A stretch of 64,000 nucleotides of DNA from an uncultured Bacteroidales bacterium (GTDB lineage: Bacteria > Bacteroidota > Bacteroidia > Bacteroidales > P3), in the NCBI GenBank assembly GCA_947165255.1, contig CAMUZR010000011.1, positions 25,627-89,626 of the forward strand. The letters run 5' to 3'. Within the stretch, counting starts at the first letter, position 1; the number at the start of each line of letters is the position of its first letter. Under the pieces are notes generated by a model. It did not search any database. It was not told where the DNA came from and worked only from the letters and a program-made list of their open reading frames with translations. The position numbers and the translations under genes are program-made. This document shows, piece by piece, positions 19,149 through 29,021 of the stretch.

Positions 19149-19513
19149 ATAATAACAAGCTCGCTTGTCCATTCTTTCCATCCTGGGTGGTCATTATTAA
19201 TAGAAAAGATTTCAGTTCTCGCGGGCATATTAGAATAATCTTATCAATTATGAATAATACACCAATAACCCTTTTTAGAAAAAAATGCGCCGTTAAAGTC
19301 AGCGATTATGAATAATTAGGTAAAAAGGCGACAGGCTATTTCTTTTGCATAGGTTAAGCCTTTATTTTTATTAAAAAAGAAAACAAAACGTGGCTTTCTG
19401 ACACTTTGTGCAACCGACTGTCGTTCAGTCAGAAAATGCGACTCAAAGTAGGAAATGCGGCGCAAAGCCAAAAAAAAGAAGCACAAAAAAGCAAAATAAT
19501 GAAAAAAAATACG

Positions 19514-19521
19514 TAACTTTG
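19514..19521 (+). promoter_or_regulatory. -7 box TAACTTTG upstream of secreted protein gene
   Basis: TAnnTTTG match 27 bp before the ATG at 19548; -33 element not clear. Confidence 0.4.
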
Positions 19522-19547
19522 CAGCCAAAATTCTAAAACCAATTGTC

Positions 19548-20957
19548 ATGAAAGAAAAACTATTATTTTCCATCCTGCTTCTGTCAGGCCCATTCCTATC
19601 ATTCGGGCAGAGCATCCTGTGGGAGATGCCGTCAACAGCCGCAGACACCACCATCGTGCGCCATTGGCGAGGTGACGAGTACTTCGTCTACACAGTCGCC
19701 GGCAGCGGTCCCGCAACGGTGTCCTACCACGACAACGCCGCACCCAGCACCGTCAGCATGAGCCTTCCCAGTAATATCCGCGTCAGAGATTTCCGCATTG
19801 CCCACGACTCCGTCTTTGCCGGCGGAACCGACGGTGCCAGAGGTTTCCTGGCCTGTTTCGACATCAGCGATTTTCTATCTGGGAATGTGTACGTCCAATA
19901 TCTGGTTCTGCCAAAGGGATCCATGGATGGTATAGAATGCCGCCTCATCCCTAACGGGCATCGTGTAACCATCACCGGAGTGGACCGGATTGCCCTGTAC
20001 GAATATGGCAGTTCAGTCCGTATCGCCTATACGGCGTACTGTACAATCACCCACCAAGACGCCCCGTCTAATGTTTTATTCCGTTCCGTCGGGTATGGCG
20101 ACGCCGCCTTTCTGGCAGGCCTTGGCCAGTGGGACATCTGCGACTTCCATTTCAACAAAGACGCCGTCGAGGTTTACACCGACATCTGCACCACAGACAA
20201 CAAGATAGTCATCGCCGCCCGCTCCGACGAACCCACCCTTGAGCACTATGTGCGCTACCAAGTTTTCGACAAGGTCAGGAACTACGCCCAGACCCCCCCG
20301 ACGAGCATCTACACCGACCGATTTGGTTTTTCAGACCATTTTGTGTTGGGGAGGGTGATGGTGACCCATCTGAAACAGGACCAAGTGGCCTTGGCCTACC
20401 ACTATGCCGACATGGTGGAAGGGGGTCTGGCCGTAAAGGCGGTCGATGTGGGCAGCCCGGTGCCCACCCTGGTCAACAGCCTGGATATAAAAGAAGACAT
20501 GTCGACCAACGCCGCCTGGCACATGAACGACATCCGGTACGACGTCCGTACAGACGTATTGCATGTGCTGAACTACATCTTCCACCCATCCAACGGACTG
20601 GGGAGCTACATATACCAAATCCAATCGCCCTTTGTCCCCGGAGCGTCATACCGAGCGACCTTCTGCCCGGTCATGAAGGAGATGCATTCCTTGGACAACT
20701 TCGATTCCCAACGGTTCATAGCCTCAGGCAATACCCCGTTCGCCGACACCGAAGTGTTTATCGAAACCACCAACACGGGCAATTCCTGCGGCAACTACGA
20801 CATAAGCAGTTGCGTCGGGACCACTCCTTCTCCCCTTCCCGTCCTCCCACGGCATCACTGCACTATCTGGAATCCCCCTGTATCACCTGTTTCTTCTCCA
20901 CCCTATCTATTTGGCACATACCAACGGCCGATTTACCAAAATTGCGAAAAACCCTAA
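19548..20957 (+). CDS. Secreted hypothetical protein
   Basis: 469 aa; signal peptide MKEKLLFSILLLSGPFLSFGQ; no recognised domain. Confidence 0.7.
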   Translation: MKEKLLFSILLLSGPFLSFGQSILWEMPSTAADTTIVRHWRGDEYFVYTVAGSGPATVSYHDNAAPSTVSMSLPSNIRVRDFRIAHDSVFAGGTDGARGFLACFDISDFLSGNVYVQYLVLPKGSMDGIECRLIPNGHRVTITGVDRIALYEYGSSVRIAYTAYCTITHQDAPSNVLFRSVGYGDAAFLAGLGQWDICDFHFNKDAVEVYTDICTTDNKIVIAARSDEPTLEHYVRYQVFDKVRNYAQTPPTSIYTDRFGFSDHFVLGRVMVTHLKQDQVALAYHYADMVEGGLAVKAVDVGSPVPTLVNSLDIKEDMSTNAAWHMNDIRYDVRTDVLHVLNYIFHPSNGLGSYIYQIQSPFVPGASYRATFCPVMKEMHSLDNFDSQRFIASGNTPFADTEVFIETTNTGNSCGNYDISSCVGTTPSPLPVLPRHHCTIWNPPVSPVSSPPYLFGTYQRPIYQNCEKP

Positions 20958-20975
20958 ATGAAAGGAGTCAGCCCC

Positions 20976-22520
20976 ATGAAAAAGTTTTTGTTTCTTACCG
21001 TTATGGCCCTGCTGTCCCTCGCTGAGGCACCGGGGCAGGACATCGTGCGGATCGACACGGTGATAGAGCCCTATTTTGAGTTCGACTACAGGCAGTGGTT
21101 CGAGTCAGATACCAGCCATCCTATTGCCTATTATAGTACATATTTCAGAACATTTGGTGGTATCCCCCAGGTTCCATTTACACATTTACACGATAGCGTG
21201 CTGCATAGTGTGAGATACGGAAGAGACTACGTTAAAGAACTCTCAGGCGAACAGGTCCAGTACAACTATATTGAGGGCGGGGCCACCATCCATGGCATCG
21301 TAGCCTGGACTTTGCCTCAGATCATTCCGGAAGAACACGAGTGGTATCCCATGGACGACCTTCTGCTCTACGATGCCATGCCCGACACCCTTATACTGTT
21401 AGAGCAGGTGCCCCTGTCCCGCTATTCTCCTTCCTACACGCATCCAAGTTTTCCTTGGCGTCTTCTCGTTTCCAACTCCTGCGATAGTGCTGTACGCTAT
21501 GTTGAGAATTATCACTGGTCGGGGGACCAATATGTACTTTTCGACAAGCCCGTGCGCGTGGCCGACTCGTTCTATGTGGGTGCCACGCAAAAGCGCCTTG
21601 AGGCACTGGCGGCGCGCAATTGGGCAGTTGCCGTGTCCCGCGGGGCGGGCAGCGAGATTCCGCCGTTTCCAGACAATGATAGGCGTTGGGATTATATAGC
21701 GATGTCAGATTTTGGCACTTCTCACGATTCCACCTGCTGGCCTCCACCCATTAAGATGAAGCAGCGCTGGACCCTGCCGGAAAGTCTTACCACGTTTTTC
21801 GATACCTGCTCTTTTTGGACGAATATTTATTATCGATACCAGCCACCGGTCGGCTACACCGTGAACCAGTGGATCGACCGTTACGAATTGGACTTCTTTA
21901 TGATAGTGCCCCTCATCGAAGCCTACGACACCCTATGGGACTACGAGCTGCCCGCCTGCCCACGGGTGGAGTGGTTCAACGTCACCGACCAGCGGGGCGA
22001 CACCACCGTCCTGCGCTGGCAGAGTGCCGACGCCACCCACCGGGAGTGGCAGCTCTCCTACGGCCCCCGCGGCAGCGAACCCGACGACGGCACCTTCGTC
22101 ACCTGCCGTGGCACGTCATGGCGCCACATCGACTCGCTCCACACGGGCGACAGCATGTCGGCGTGGGTGCGCACCGTCTGCCGCGACGAGGACTACCTCC
22201 GCTACGGCGACTGGAGCCACGAGGTGACCTGGGGCGGCCAGCCGGCCCCCCTCTGGACCGGGCAGCCGTTCGGCAACGTCCGCCTCGACGGCCTCGTCCG
22301 CCTCAGCCCCAACCCCGCCCACGGCCGGGTGGAGGTGGCATCGGCCTACCGCCTGACGGGCGTGGAGGTCTACTCCATGGACGGCCGCCAGCGCTACCGC
22401 GCCGACGCGCAGGGCCTGGCCTGCACCTTCTCGGTGGAAGGATGGCCGCAGGGCACCTACATAGTGCTGGTGCAGACCGCCTCCGGCACCTCCACCAAGA
22501 AACTCCTCGTCCGCCCCTGA
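20976..22520 (+). CDS. Secreted protein with T9SS type A sorting domain
   Basis: Likely start MKKFLFLTVMALLSLAEAPGQ; C terminus VRLSPNPAHGRVEVASAYRLTGVEVYSMDGRQRYRA...GTYIVLVQTASGTSTKKLLVRP. Confidence 0.85.
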   Translation: MKKFLFLTVMALLSLAEAPGQDIVRIDTVIEPYFEFDYRQWFESDTSHPIAYYSTYFRTFGGIPQVPFTHLHDSVLHSVRYGRDYVKELSGEQVQYNYIEGGATIHGIVAWTLPQIIPEEHEWYPMDDLLLYDAMPDTLILLEQVPLSRYSPSYTHPSFPWRLLVSNSCDSAVRYVENYHWSGDQYVLFDKPVRVADSFYVGATQKRLEALAARNWAVAVSRGAGSEIPPFPDNDRRWDYIAMSDFGTSHDSTCWPPPIKMKQRWTLPESLTTFFDTCSFWTNIYYRYQPPVGYTVNQWIDRYELDFFMIVPLIEAYDTLWDYELPACPRVEWFNVTDQRGDTTVLRWQSADATHREWQLSYGPRGSEPDDGTFVTCRGTSWRHIDSLHTGDSMSAWVRTVCRDEDYLRYGDWSHEVTWGGQPAPLWTGQPFGNVRLDGLVRLSPNPAHGRVEVASAYRLTGVEVYSMDGRQRYRADAQGLACTFSVEGWPQGTYIVLVQTASGTSTKKLLVRP

Positions 22521-22608
22521 CCCGCCGGACGCCCGGCCTTCCATACGCCCCTGACGGTCGGTCATGCGGTCAGGAAGTGAGACCCCGCCACGCCATGTCA
22601 GAGACGTT

Positions 22609-22651
22609 CTCCCCGCCCCACACGGAACAAAGAGCCGTGTGGGGCGGGGAG
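22609..22651. repeat. Perfect 17-bp GC-rich inverted repeat
   Basis: CTCCCCGCCCCACACGG (22609-22625), 9-nt loop, CCGTGTGGGGCGGGGAG (22635-22651); no T tract. Confidence 0.85.
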
Positions 22652-22953
22652 GAATAGCCTGAACGCTGCAGACCAGTGTGGGCAGGGGAGGGCGGAGTGC
22701 CACACGGTGCGCCATACGGTTAAGAGAGGCAGCGGCGTCCGCATTTGGATCCAAACAGCGCCTTTGATGGCAAAGGGGTCGGTCAGCTGAAGCTCCGCCC
22801 GATGCCCTATGGTTCCTCTATATATGTTCTATAGCTCTTCTATATGCGATAGAACAACAGTTGGCCAAAGGGTGGAGGATGGGGGAGGAGGGAGCGTGCG
22901 GACACTTGGGTCTGACAGGCGTATATGCCTTGCGGATGTACGCTGCTGGACTA

Positions 22954-23131
22954 TCATACAATCATCTTAACCGTGCCTTGCCTGTTGGGTGTGCGGGCGT
23001 TGATGTAATTCATGCCGCTGCCAAAGTCTGAGGAACTAATATGCACCTCGCTGCCCTACAGCCACTGGCACTCGTTTCACCGTCCGACCTAGTACGTTCA
23101 CCACATCAATCAGAATAGTCTTTCGGAAAAA
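22954..23131 (-). pseudogene. Relic of a T9SS type A sorting domain
   Basis: Reverse strand: FFRKTILIDVVNVLGRTVKRVPVAVGQR, frameshift, SEVHISSSDFGSGMNYINARTPNRQGTVKMIV*. Confidence 0.7.
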
Positions 23132-23336
23132 TGGTAGTTCTCAAATGTATGTGAATGTGAAATGGATGGCGGTGAAGCCACCCAATTCATGTATGCTTTT
23201 GATAGTCTTGGAAAGTACTTTCTTTGGGTTCTTGTTAGGCATTTTTCTTTTTATTTATAAAAAATTCGTATCTTTGCACTTTCCTCTCCGTGTGATAGGG
23301 ATTTGTAATTGGCTATAAACTAATAATATAAATTAA

Positions 23337-24272
23337 ATGAGAAAATTAGCAGTGGTGGCTTTTGGCGGCAATGCGCTCCTGCGCGGCGGCCAAAAAGGCA
23401 CTTACCAAGAACAGATTGAGAACGTTGAACAGACCTGCGAGTCGCTCTGCAATCTTCTGAAACGCAACTATAATATCGTCATCGGACACGGCAACGGTCC
23501 TCAGGTGGGCAACGTGATGCTCCAGCACGAGGAGGGCAAACGCGCCGGTATTGAGGCCATGCCTATGGATTTCTGCGTGGCCGAGACACAGGGATCTATT
23601 GCCTACCTTATCGAGATGGGTCTGCGCAATGTGATGGCCCGCCACGACATTCAACGCGATGTGGTGACGCTGGTCACTCAGGTGGCGGTGAACAAGATTG
23701 ACCCCATGTTCCAAAACCCCACAAAGCCCGTAGGTCCCTATTACACCAAGGAGCAGGCGGACGAATTGGCAGCTAAGACGGGTGCCGTCTACAAAGAGGA
23801 CCCGAAGGGTCGCGGTTGGCGCAAGGTGGTGCCTTCGCCCACTCCTCAGCGCATCAACAATATCAAGATTGTGAAGCAACTGGCCAAGGCTGGCAACATC
23901 GTTGTCACTGTAGGCGGTGGCGGCATTCCCGTGGTGGAGGAGAGCGACTATGTGCGCGGAGTGGAAGCAGTTATCGACAAGGACCTGGCCAGCGCCCTCT
24001 GCGCTATTGAGATTGGTGCCGACGAGTTCTATATCCTCACCGATGTGCCCAAGGTTTATATTAATTTCCGCAAGGAGAACGAAAAAGCCCTCGACACCAT
24101 CACTGTGGCCGAGGCTAAGCAGTACCTGCAGGAAGGCCACTTTGCCGAAGGCAGCATGGCACCGAAGATTCGCGCTGCCATTATCTTTGTGGAGAACGGC
24201 GGCAAGGAGTGCATCATCACCGAGGCCGGCCAACTGGACAATCCCAACTGCGGCACTCGCATCGTGAGATAG
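23337..24272 (+). CDS. arcC: Carbamate kinase
   Basis: 311 aa; VAFGGNALL, GHGNGPQVGNV, VTVGGGGIPVVEE, DKDLASALCA. Confidence 0.92.
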   Translation: MRKLAVVAFGGNALLRGGQKGTYQEQIENVEQTCESLCNLLKRNYNIVIGHGNGPQVGNVMLQHEEGKRAGIEAMPMDFCVAETQGSIAYLIEMGLRNVMARHDIQRDVVTLVTQVAVNKIDPMFQNPTKPVGPYYTKEQADELAAKTGAVYKEDPKGRGWRKVVPSPTPQRINNIKIVKQLAKAGNIVVTVGGGGIPVVEESDYVRGVEAVIDKDLASALCAIEIGADEFYILTDVPKVYINFRKENEKALDTITVAEAKQYLQEGHFAEGSMAPKIRAAIIFVENGGKECIITEAGQLDNPNCGTRIVR

Positions 24273-24326
24273 TCGTTGCATGTGAAACAATGTTTTTTTT
24301 GATACAGAAATAAAGGTAGCTAAGAA

Positions 24327-24746
24327 ATGGAAGATTTTACTACTTCACCTCTTTTCCGCACAGGAATGACCGTTTTAGCCGTGTTGGGCTTGGTCGTTCT
24401 AGCGGGAGGTGTTGTGTTGAAACATTTGGGATGGGGCGACTATGAGTTGGTTATCATGGCTGGCAGCGGGTTGCTGATTATCTTTTCGGCTTTCCTTTAT
24501 GCCCTCTTCCCATACCATGCCAAGAACGACAACATGGCCAAGAATATGCGCCTGGAGCCCATTTGGGATTTTTCGATGAAGGTGACGGGTTGGTCGCTCG
24601 CGGTTGTGCTGTTGAGCGTGCTTTTCTTGATAGAAGGTTGGCCTGGCTCGTCTACGCTGTTGCTGTTGACGGGTATAGTCTTGGTGGTAGCCGGTGGCTG
24701 CTGGTTGTATTATCATGTTCAAAAGAAGCAGTTCGGAAATCGCTAA
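24327..24746 (+). CDS. Small multi-TM membrane protein
   Basis: 139 aa, about four hydrophobic segments; similar to the next ORF. Confidence 0.7.
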   Translation: MEDFTTSPLFRTGMTVLAVLGLVVLAGGVVLKHLGWGDYELVIMAGSGLLIIFSAFLYALFPYHAKNDNMAKNMRLEPIWDFSMKVTGWSLAVVLLSVLFLIEGWPGSSTLLLLTGIVLVVAGGCWLYYHVQKKQFGNR

Positions 24747-24772
24747 GATCGTCACACTCATCCATATCGGAG

Positions 24773-25201
24773 ATGCGCAGTAGTTTCTGGTTTGACAAGC
24801 TCGCAGACAACCCCAACTTTAAAGCATTCATGAAGAAGTTGGCCATGATAGGTCTTATACTTACCTCTGTGGGTGGTCTGCTGAAGTATGTGCACCATGA
24901 GGATTACGGCTTGCTTGTGATGGGGGTAGGGTCGTTGGCTATTGTGGCTTTTTTGCTGCCTAGGATTTATCCACAACGCAATGAGAGCGAGCTGGAACTA
25001 GCCATCAGAACATGGTGGCTCCTTGCTATCCGATTGACAGGGTGGGGGCTTGCCGTGCTGCTGATGGGGCTGCTGTTTGCTGTTTTCCATTGGCCGGGCG
25101 GCAGTAGTCTGCTTGTCGTGGGTGGCAGTACGTTGGCAATAAGCGTATTGGCGTGGCTCTGGCATTTGAAGAGACGCAAAAAGTGTAAGGAGTTTTTTTA
25201 A
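24773..25201 (+). CDS. Small multi-TM membrane protein, paralog of upstream gene
   Basis: Start MRSSFWFDKLADNPNFKAFMKKLAMIGL; shares VGGLLKYVHHEDYGLLVMG...LTGWGLAVLLMGLLF..WPGGSSLL with the upstream ORF. Confidence 0.65.
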   Translation: MRSSFWFDKLADNPNFKAFMKKLAMIGLILTSVGGLLKYVHHEDYGLLVMGVGSLAIVAFLLPRIYPQRNESELELAIRTWWLLAIRLTGWGLAVLLMGLLFAVFHWPGGSSLLVVGGSTLAISVLAWLWHLKRRKKCKEFF

Positions 25202-25304
25202 TGGTTGATGGTTTAAATATACTTTAAGCTAGATGCTTTAGACCGACTCGAAACACTAAACTAGAATAAAAAATACATTTAAAAAATAATTAAATCAACA
25301 CAAC

Positions 25305-26306
25305 ATGGCTTACAATTTAAGAAACCGTAATTTTCTGAAGATTTTAGACTTCAGCCCGAAGGAACTGAACTATTTGCTGGACCTGGCTCGTGATCTGAAA
25401 CGTGCCAAATATACTGGTACCGAGCAGCCCAAACTGAAGGGCAAGAACATTGCTCTGATTTTTGAGAAGACCTCGACCCGTACCCGTTGCGCCTTTGAGG
25501 TTGGTGCAAAAGACCAGGGCGCCCATGTGACTTATCTGGGTCCCACTGGCAGCCAGATTGGCGTGAAAGAGAGCATGAAGGACACTGCCCGCGTGTTGGG
25601 CCGCATGTTTGACGGTATTGAGTACCGTGGCTTTACCCAGGAGACCGTTGAGGAGCTGGCTAAATATGCCGGTGTTCCTGTATGGAACGGTCTGACCAAT
25701 GAGAGCCACCCCACCCAGATCCTGGCCGACTTCCTCACTATGCAAGAGCATGTTAACAAGCCCCTTAGCGAGGTGACTTTTGCTTACGTTGGCGATGCCC
25801 GTTTCAACATGGGCAACAGTCTGATGGTTGGCGGTGCCAAGATGGGCATGGATGTGCGCATCATTGCTCCGAAAAAACTTCAGCCGGACGCCAAGCTGGT
25901 GAAGACCTGCAAAGAGATTGCTAAGGAAACCGGCGCTACCGTGACGGTGACCGACGACCCCGTGAAAGGCGTGAAGGGCTGCGACTTTATCTATACCGAC
26001 GTGTGGGTTTCCATGGGTGAACCCGACGAGGTTTGGAAAGAGCGCATCGACATGCTGATGCCCTATCAGGTGAACGCACAGATGATGAAGAACACTGGCA
26101 ACCCCAACTGCAAATTCATGCACTGCCTGCCCGCTTACCACAATCTGGAAACCAAGGTTGGCCGCGATGTGAACGCCAAGTTTGGCTTGGACGGCATTGA
26201 GGTGACCGAAGAGGTGTTTGAAAGCGAAAACAGCATTGTTTTCGACGAGGCCGAGAACCGTATGCACACCATCAAGGCCGTTATGGTTGCCACTTTGGGT
26301 GACTAA
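25305..26306 (+). CDS. argF: Ornithine carbamoyltransferase (catabolic/ArcB-like)
   Basis: 333 aa; [50 protein letters not shown]. Confidence 0.9.
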   Translation: MAYNLRNRNFLKILDFSPKELNYLLDLARDLKRAKYTGTEQPKLKGKNIALIFEKTSTRTRCAFEVGAKDQGAHVTYLGPTGSQIGVKESMKDTARVLGRMFDGIEYRGFTQETVEELAKYAGVPVWNGLTNESHPTQILADFLTMQEHVNKPLSEVTFAYVGDARFNMGNSLMVGGAKMGMDVRIIAPKKLQPDAKLVKTCKEIAKETGATVTVTDDPVKGVKGCDFIYTDVWVSMGEPDEVWKERIDMLMPYQVNAQMMKNTGNPNCKFMHCLPAYHNLETKVGRDVNAKFGLDGIEVTEEVFESENSIVFDEAENRMHTIKAVMVATLGD

Positions 26307-26334
26307 TCAGGACCTTTTTTCCGATTTGATTTAT

Positions 26335-26373
26335 AACCGCCCCCTTTTTTTATTTCCAGGGGGCGGTTTCTTT
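26335..26373 (+). terminator. Intrinsic terminator after argF
   Basis: AACCGCCCCCT (26335-26345)/AGGGGGCGGTT (26358-26368) followed by TCTTTTT. Confidence 0.8.
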
Positions 26374-26646
26374 TTGCTCCGTCTTCCTTTCTAGTAGTAT
26401 ACCGATTGTTTTCGGTGTCCAATCACATGCTTGCCGTTTGTTGAGATTAAGCGCGGATAGGGATATTTTGTGAAGTCAGATTATTGCGCTGGCGGCAAGG
26501 TTGGTGTCGTTTCCTCGAAAAGTATTTTTTTTATTTTATATATAATAAAGACAAATTTTATTCGTTACAATATTCACTAATTGCGCTAAACTGGAGAAAA
26601 AGAGTAAAAAATGCTTCGCCTAGAGGCGAGACCAAAATATTATATA

Positions 26647-27702
26647 ATGAAGCTTTCTTATTACAATTTCTACCTTCCGAAGGAACTTATTGCAGAAAAA
26701 CCAGCCAAGCAACGAGACGAGGCTCGTATGATGGTTCTCCATCGTGACACGAGAACAATTGAGCACCGTATTTTTAAGGACTTGATTGAGTATCTGAACC
26801 CTGGCGATGCTGTGGTGGCTAACAATACCAAGGTATTTCCTGCCTTGCTCTATGGCGAGAAAGAAAAGACAGGTGCCAGCATTACCGTGTTTCTGCAGCG
26901 AGAATTGAATCGCGATATGCGCCTTTGGGATGTGATTGTGGACCCCGCACGAAAGATTCGTATCGGAAATAAACTCTATTTTGGCCCCAATGAGTCGCTT
27001 GTGGCGGAGGTTATCGACAACACAACGTCGCGTGGCCGCACGGTTCGTTTCCTTTTCGATGGTACCCACGAAGAGTTCATAAAGCACATACGCAGTTTAG
27101 GACACACGCCGCTGCCCGATGAGCTACGTGCGCTGCGCAATATTGAAAATTTTGATGCTGAGCGCTACCAGACTATCTACGCAAAGCACGAAGGAGCTGT
27201 GGCAGCCCCCATTGCCGGGTTCCATTTCAGTCGCGAGCTGCTCAAGCGTTTTGAAATTAACGACGTGCAGTGGTTAGAAATGACTTTGCACTGCGGTATG
27301 GGCAATTTCAAGAGTATAGAGGTGGAAGACCTTTCGAAACACCGTATGGATGCCGAAGAGATGAGTATCTCACAGGAGGTGTGCGATGCCATTATGGCCA
27401 CCAAGGCTGCCGGACACAAGGTGTGTGCTGTGGGTACTGACGTCATGCGCGCTCTGGAGAGCGCGGTGACTATCGTTGGTAAGGTGAGTGCATACGAGGG
27501 ATGGACCAATAAGTTCATCTTTCCGCCGTATAATTTCTCCATAGCCGATATGATGGTGACTAATTTCCATCACCCCAAGTCGTCCCAGTACATCATGGTG
27601 AGTGCTTTCGGCGACCCAGACTTCGTTCGCCAGGCATACGAAGTCGCCATTCGAGAGAAATATAAGTTTTCCACCTACGGCGATGCGATGCTGATTGTCT
27701 AG
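26647..27702 (+). CDS. queA: S-adenosylmethionine:tRNA ribosyltransferase-isomerase
   Basis: [51 protein letters not shown]...MVSAFGD. Confidence 0.92.
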   Translation: MKLSYYNFYLPKELIAEKPAKQRDEARMMVLHRDTRTIEHRIFKDLIEYLNPGDAVVANNTKVFPALLYGEKEKTGASITVFLQRELNRDMRLWDVIVDPARKIRIGNKLYFGPNESLVAEVIDNTTSRGRTVRFLFDGTHEEFIKHIRSLGHTPLPDELRALRNIENFDAERYQTIYAKHEGAVAAPIAGFHFSRELLKRFEINDVQWLEMTLHCGMGNFKSIEVEDLSKHRMDAEEMSISQEVCDAIMATKAAGHKVCAVGTDVMRALESAVTIVGKVSAYEGWTNKFIFPPYNFSIADMMVTNFHHPKSSQYIMVSAFGDPDFVRQAYEVAIREKYKFSTYGDAMLIV

Positions 27703-27713
27703 TTTACACTGAT

Positions 27714-28967
27714 ATGAGTCCATTGGCAGAGGTTTTAAGGCCTACGAGTCTTGATAATTATATTGGACAACAGCACTTGGTGGGACCAGGTGCTGTTTTG
27801 CGCACACTTATTGAGAGTGGCAATATTCCTTCGATGATATTCTGGGGTCCCCCAGGTATTGGCAAGACTACTTTGGCTATGGTGATTAGCCAGACGCTGA
27901 ATAGGCCTTTCCACACGCTTAGCGCCATTAGCAGCGGAGTGAAGGAGGTGCGCGAGGTGATAGAAAAGGCTAAGAATGAGGAGGGCGCCATCCTCTTTAT
28001 AGATGAGATTCATCGTTTTTCGAAAAGTCAGCAGGACTCACTTTTGGGCGCTGTGGAGAGAGGCACGGTCACCCTGATAGGTGCCACTACAGAAAACCCT
28101 TCATTTGAGGTTATTTCGGCATTGCTTTCACGTTGTCAGGTGTATGTGTTGAAAGAGTTTGGTGAGACAGAAATGCGACAGTTGCTGGACAGTGCCCTGC
28201 GTTACTATGCTTCACATGGGCGTGAAGTGACGGCGACTGAGGTGGAAGCTTTGTTTCGAATTTCTGGAGGTGACGCTCGTAAATTACTCAATGCCATAGA
28301 ACTGGTGGTTAACAACAGCCCTGCCGGCCCAGTGGTGATAGATAATGCACGCACCCTTCAAGTTATTCAGCAGAACCTAGCTCTCTACGATAAGAAGGGC
28401 GAGATGCACTACGATATTATCAGTGCTTTCATCAAGTCGATGCGTGGGAGCGACCCCAATGCTGCTGTTTATTGGCTGGCCCGTATGATTGAGGGGGGAG
28501 AAGACCCGGTTTTCATTGCCCGCAGGATGCTCATCTTTGCGTCGGAGGATATTGGGAATAGCAACCCTAATGCCTTGCTGCTGGCTAATGCATGCTTTGA
28601 TGCCGTGACTAAGATTGGCTATCCCGAATGCCGCATTACTTTGTCACAATGCTGCGTCTATCTGGCTTCTTCGGTGAAAAGTAATAGCACCTATATGGCT
28701 CTTGCCAATGCGCAGCAAGTGGTTAAGCAGACTGGCGACTTGCCGGTGCCACTTCATATTCGCAACGCACCAACAAAACTGATGAAACAGATGGGCTATG
28801 GCGACGGATATAAGTATGCGCATGATTATCAAGGTAATTTCGTTGAACAGGAATTCCTTCCAGATGCGTTGCGGGGTATGAAATTTTATGAGCCCGGACA
28901 GAACCCACGAGAAGAGGAAACCCGTCGCCAGTTGCGCGCCCACTGGCAGGAGAAATATGGGTATTGA
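27714..28967 (+). CDS. rarA: Replication-associated recombination protein A (MgsA/RarA AAA ATPase)
   Basis: 417 aa; RPTSLDNYIGQQHLVGPGAVLR, WGPPGIGKTTLA, FIDEIHRFSKSQQDSLL, IGATTENPSFEV. Confidence 0.92.
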   Translation: MSPLAEVLRPTSLDNYIGQQHLVGPGAVLRTLIESGNIPSMIFWGPPGIGKTTLAMVISQTLNRPFHTLSAISSGVKEVREVIEKAKNEEGAILFIDEIHRFSKSQQDSLLGAVERGTVTLIGATTENPSFEVISALLSRCQVYVLKEFGETEMRQLLDSALRYYASHGREVTATEVEALFRISGGDARKLLNAIELVVNNSPAGPVVIDNARTLQVIQQNLALYDKKGEMHYDIISAFIKSMRGSDPNAAVYWLARMIEGGEDPVFIARRMLIFASEDIGNSNPNALLLANACFDAVTKIGYPECRITLSQCCVYLASSVKSNSTYMALANAQQVVKQTGDLPVPLHIRNAPTKLMKQMGYGDGYKYAHDYQGNFVEQEFLPDALRGMKFYEPGQNPREEETRRQLRAHWQEKYGY

Positions 28968-29021
28968 AATACGATGAAAAGACTTCTATTCATCTACAGA
29001 TACTAACGAAATTCTATTTTT

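Noticed and set aside
18309-19238. Long plus-strand ORF (309 aa) overlapping the transposase
   Set aside because: Out-of-frame shadow of the IS982 transposase; Arg/His-rich low-complexity translation.
21815-22657. 280-aa plus ORF
   Set aside because: Frame-shifted shadow of the T9SS protein gene, with implausible Pro/Arg-rich composition.
23346-24290. 314-aa minus ORF opposite arcC (similar cases at 25344-26267, 8906-9709, 47060-47965, 48502-49431)
   Set aside because: Antisense artefacts over well-identified genes.
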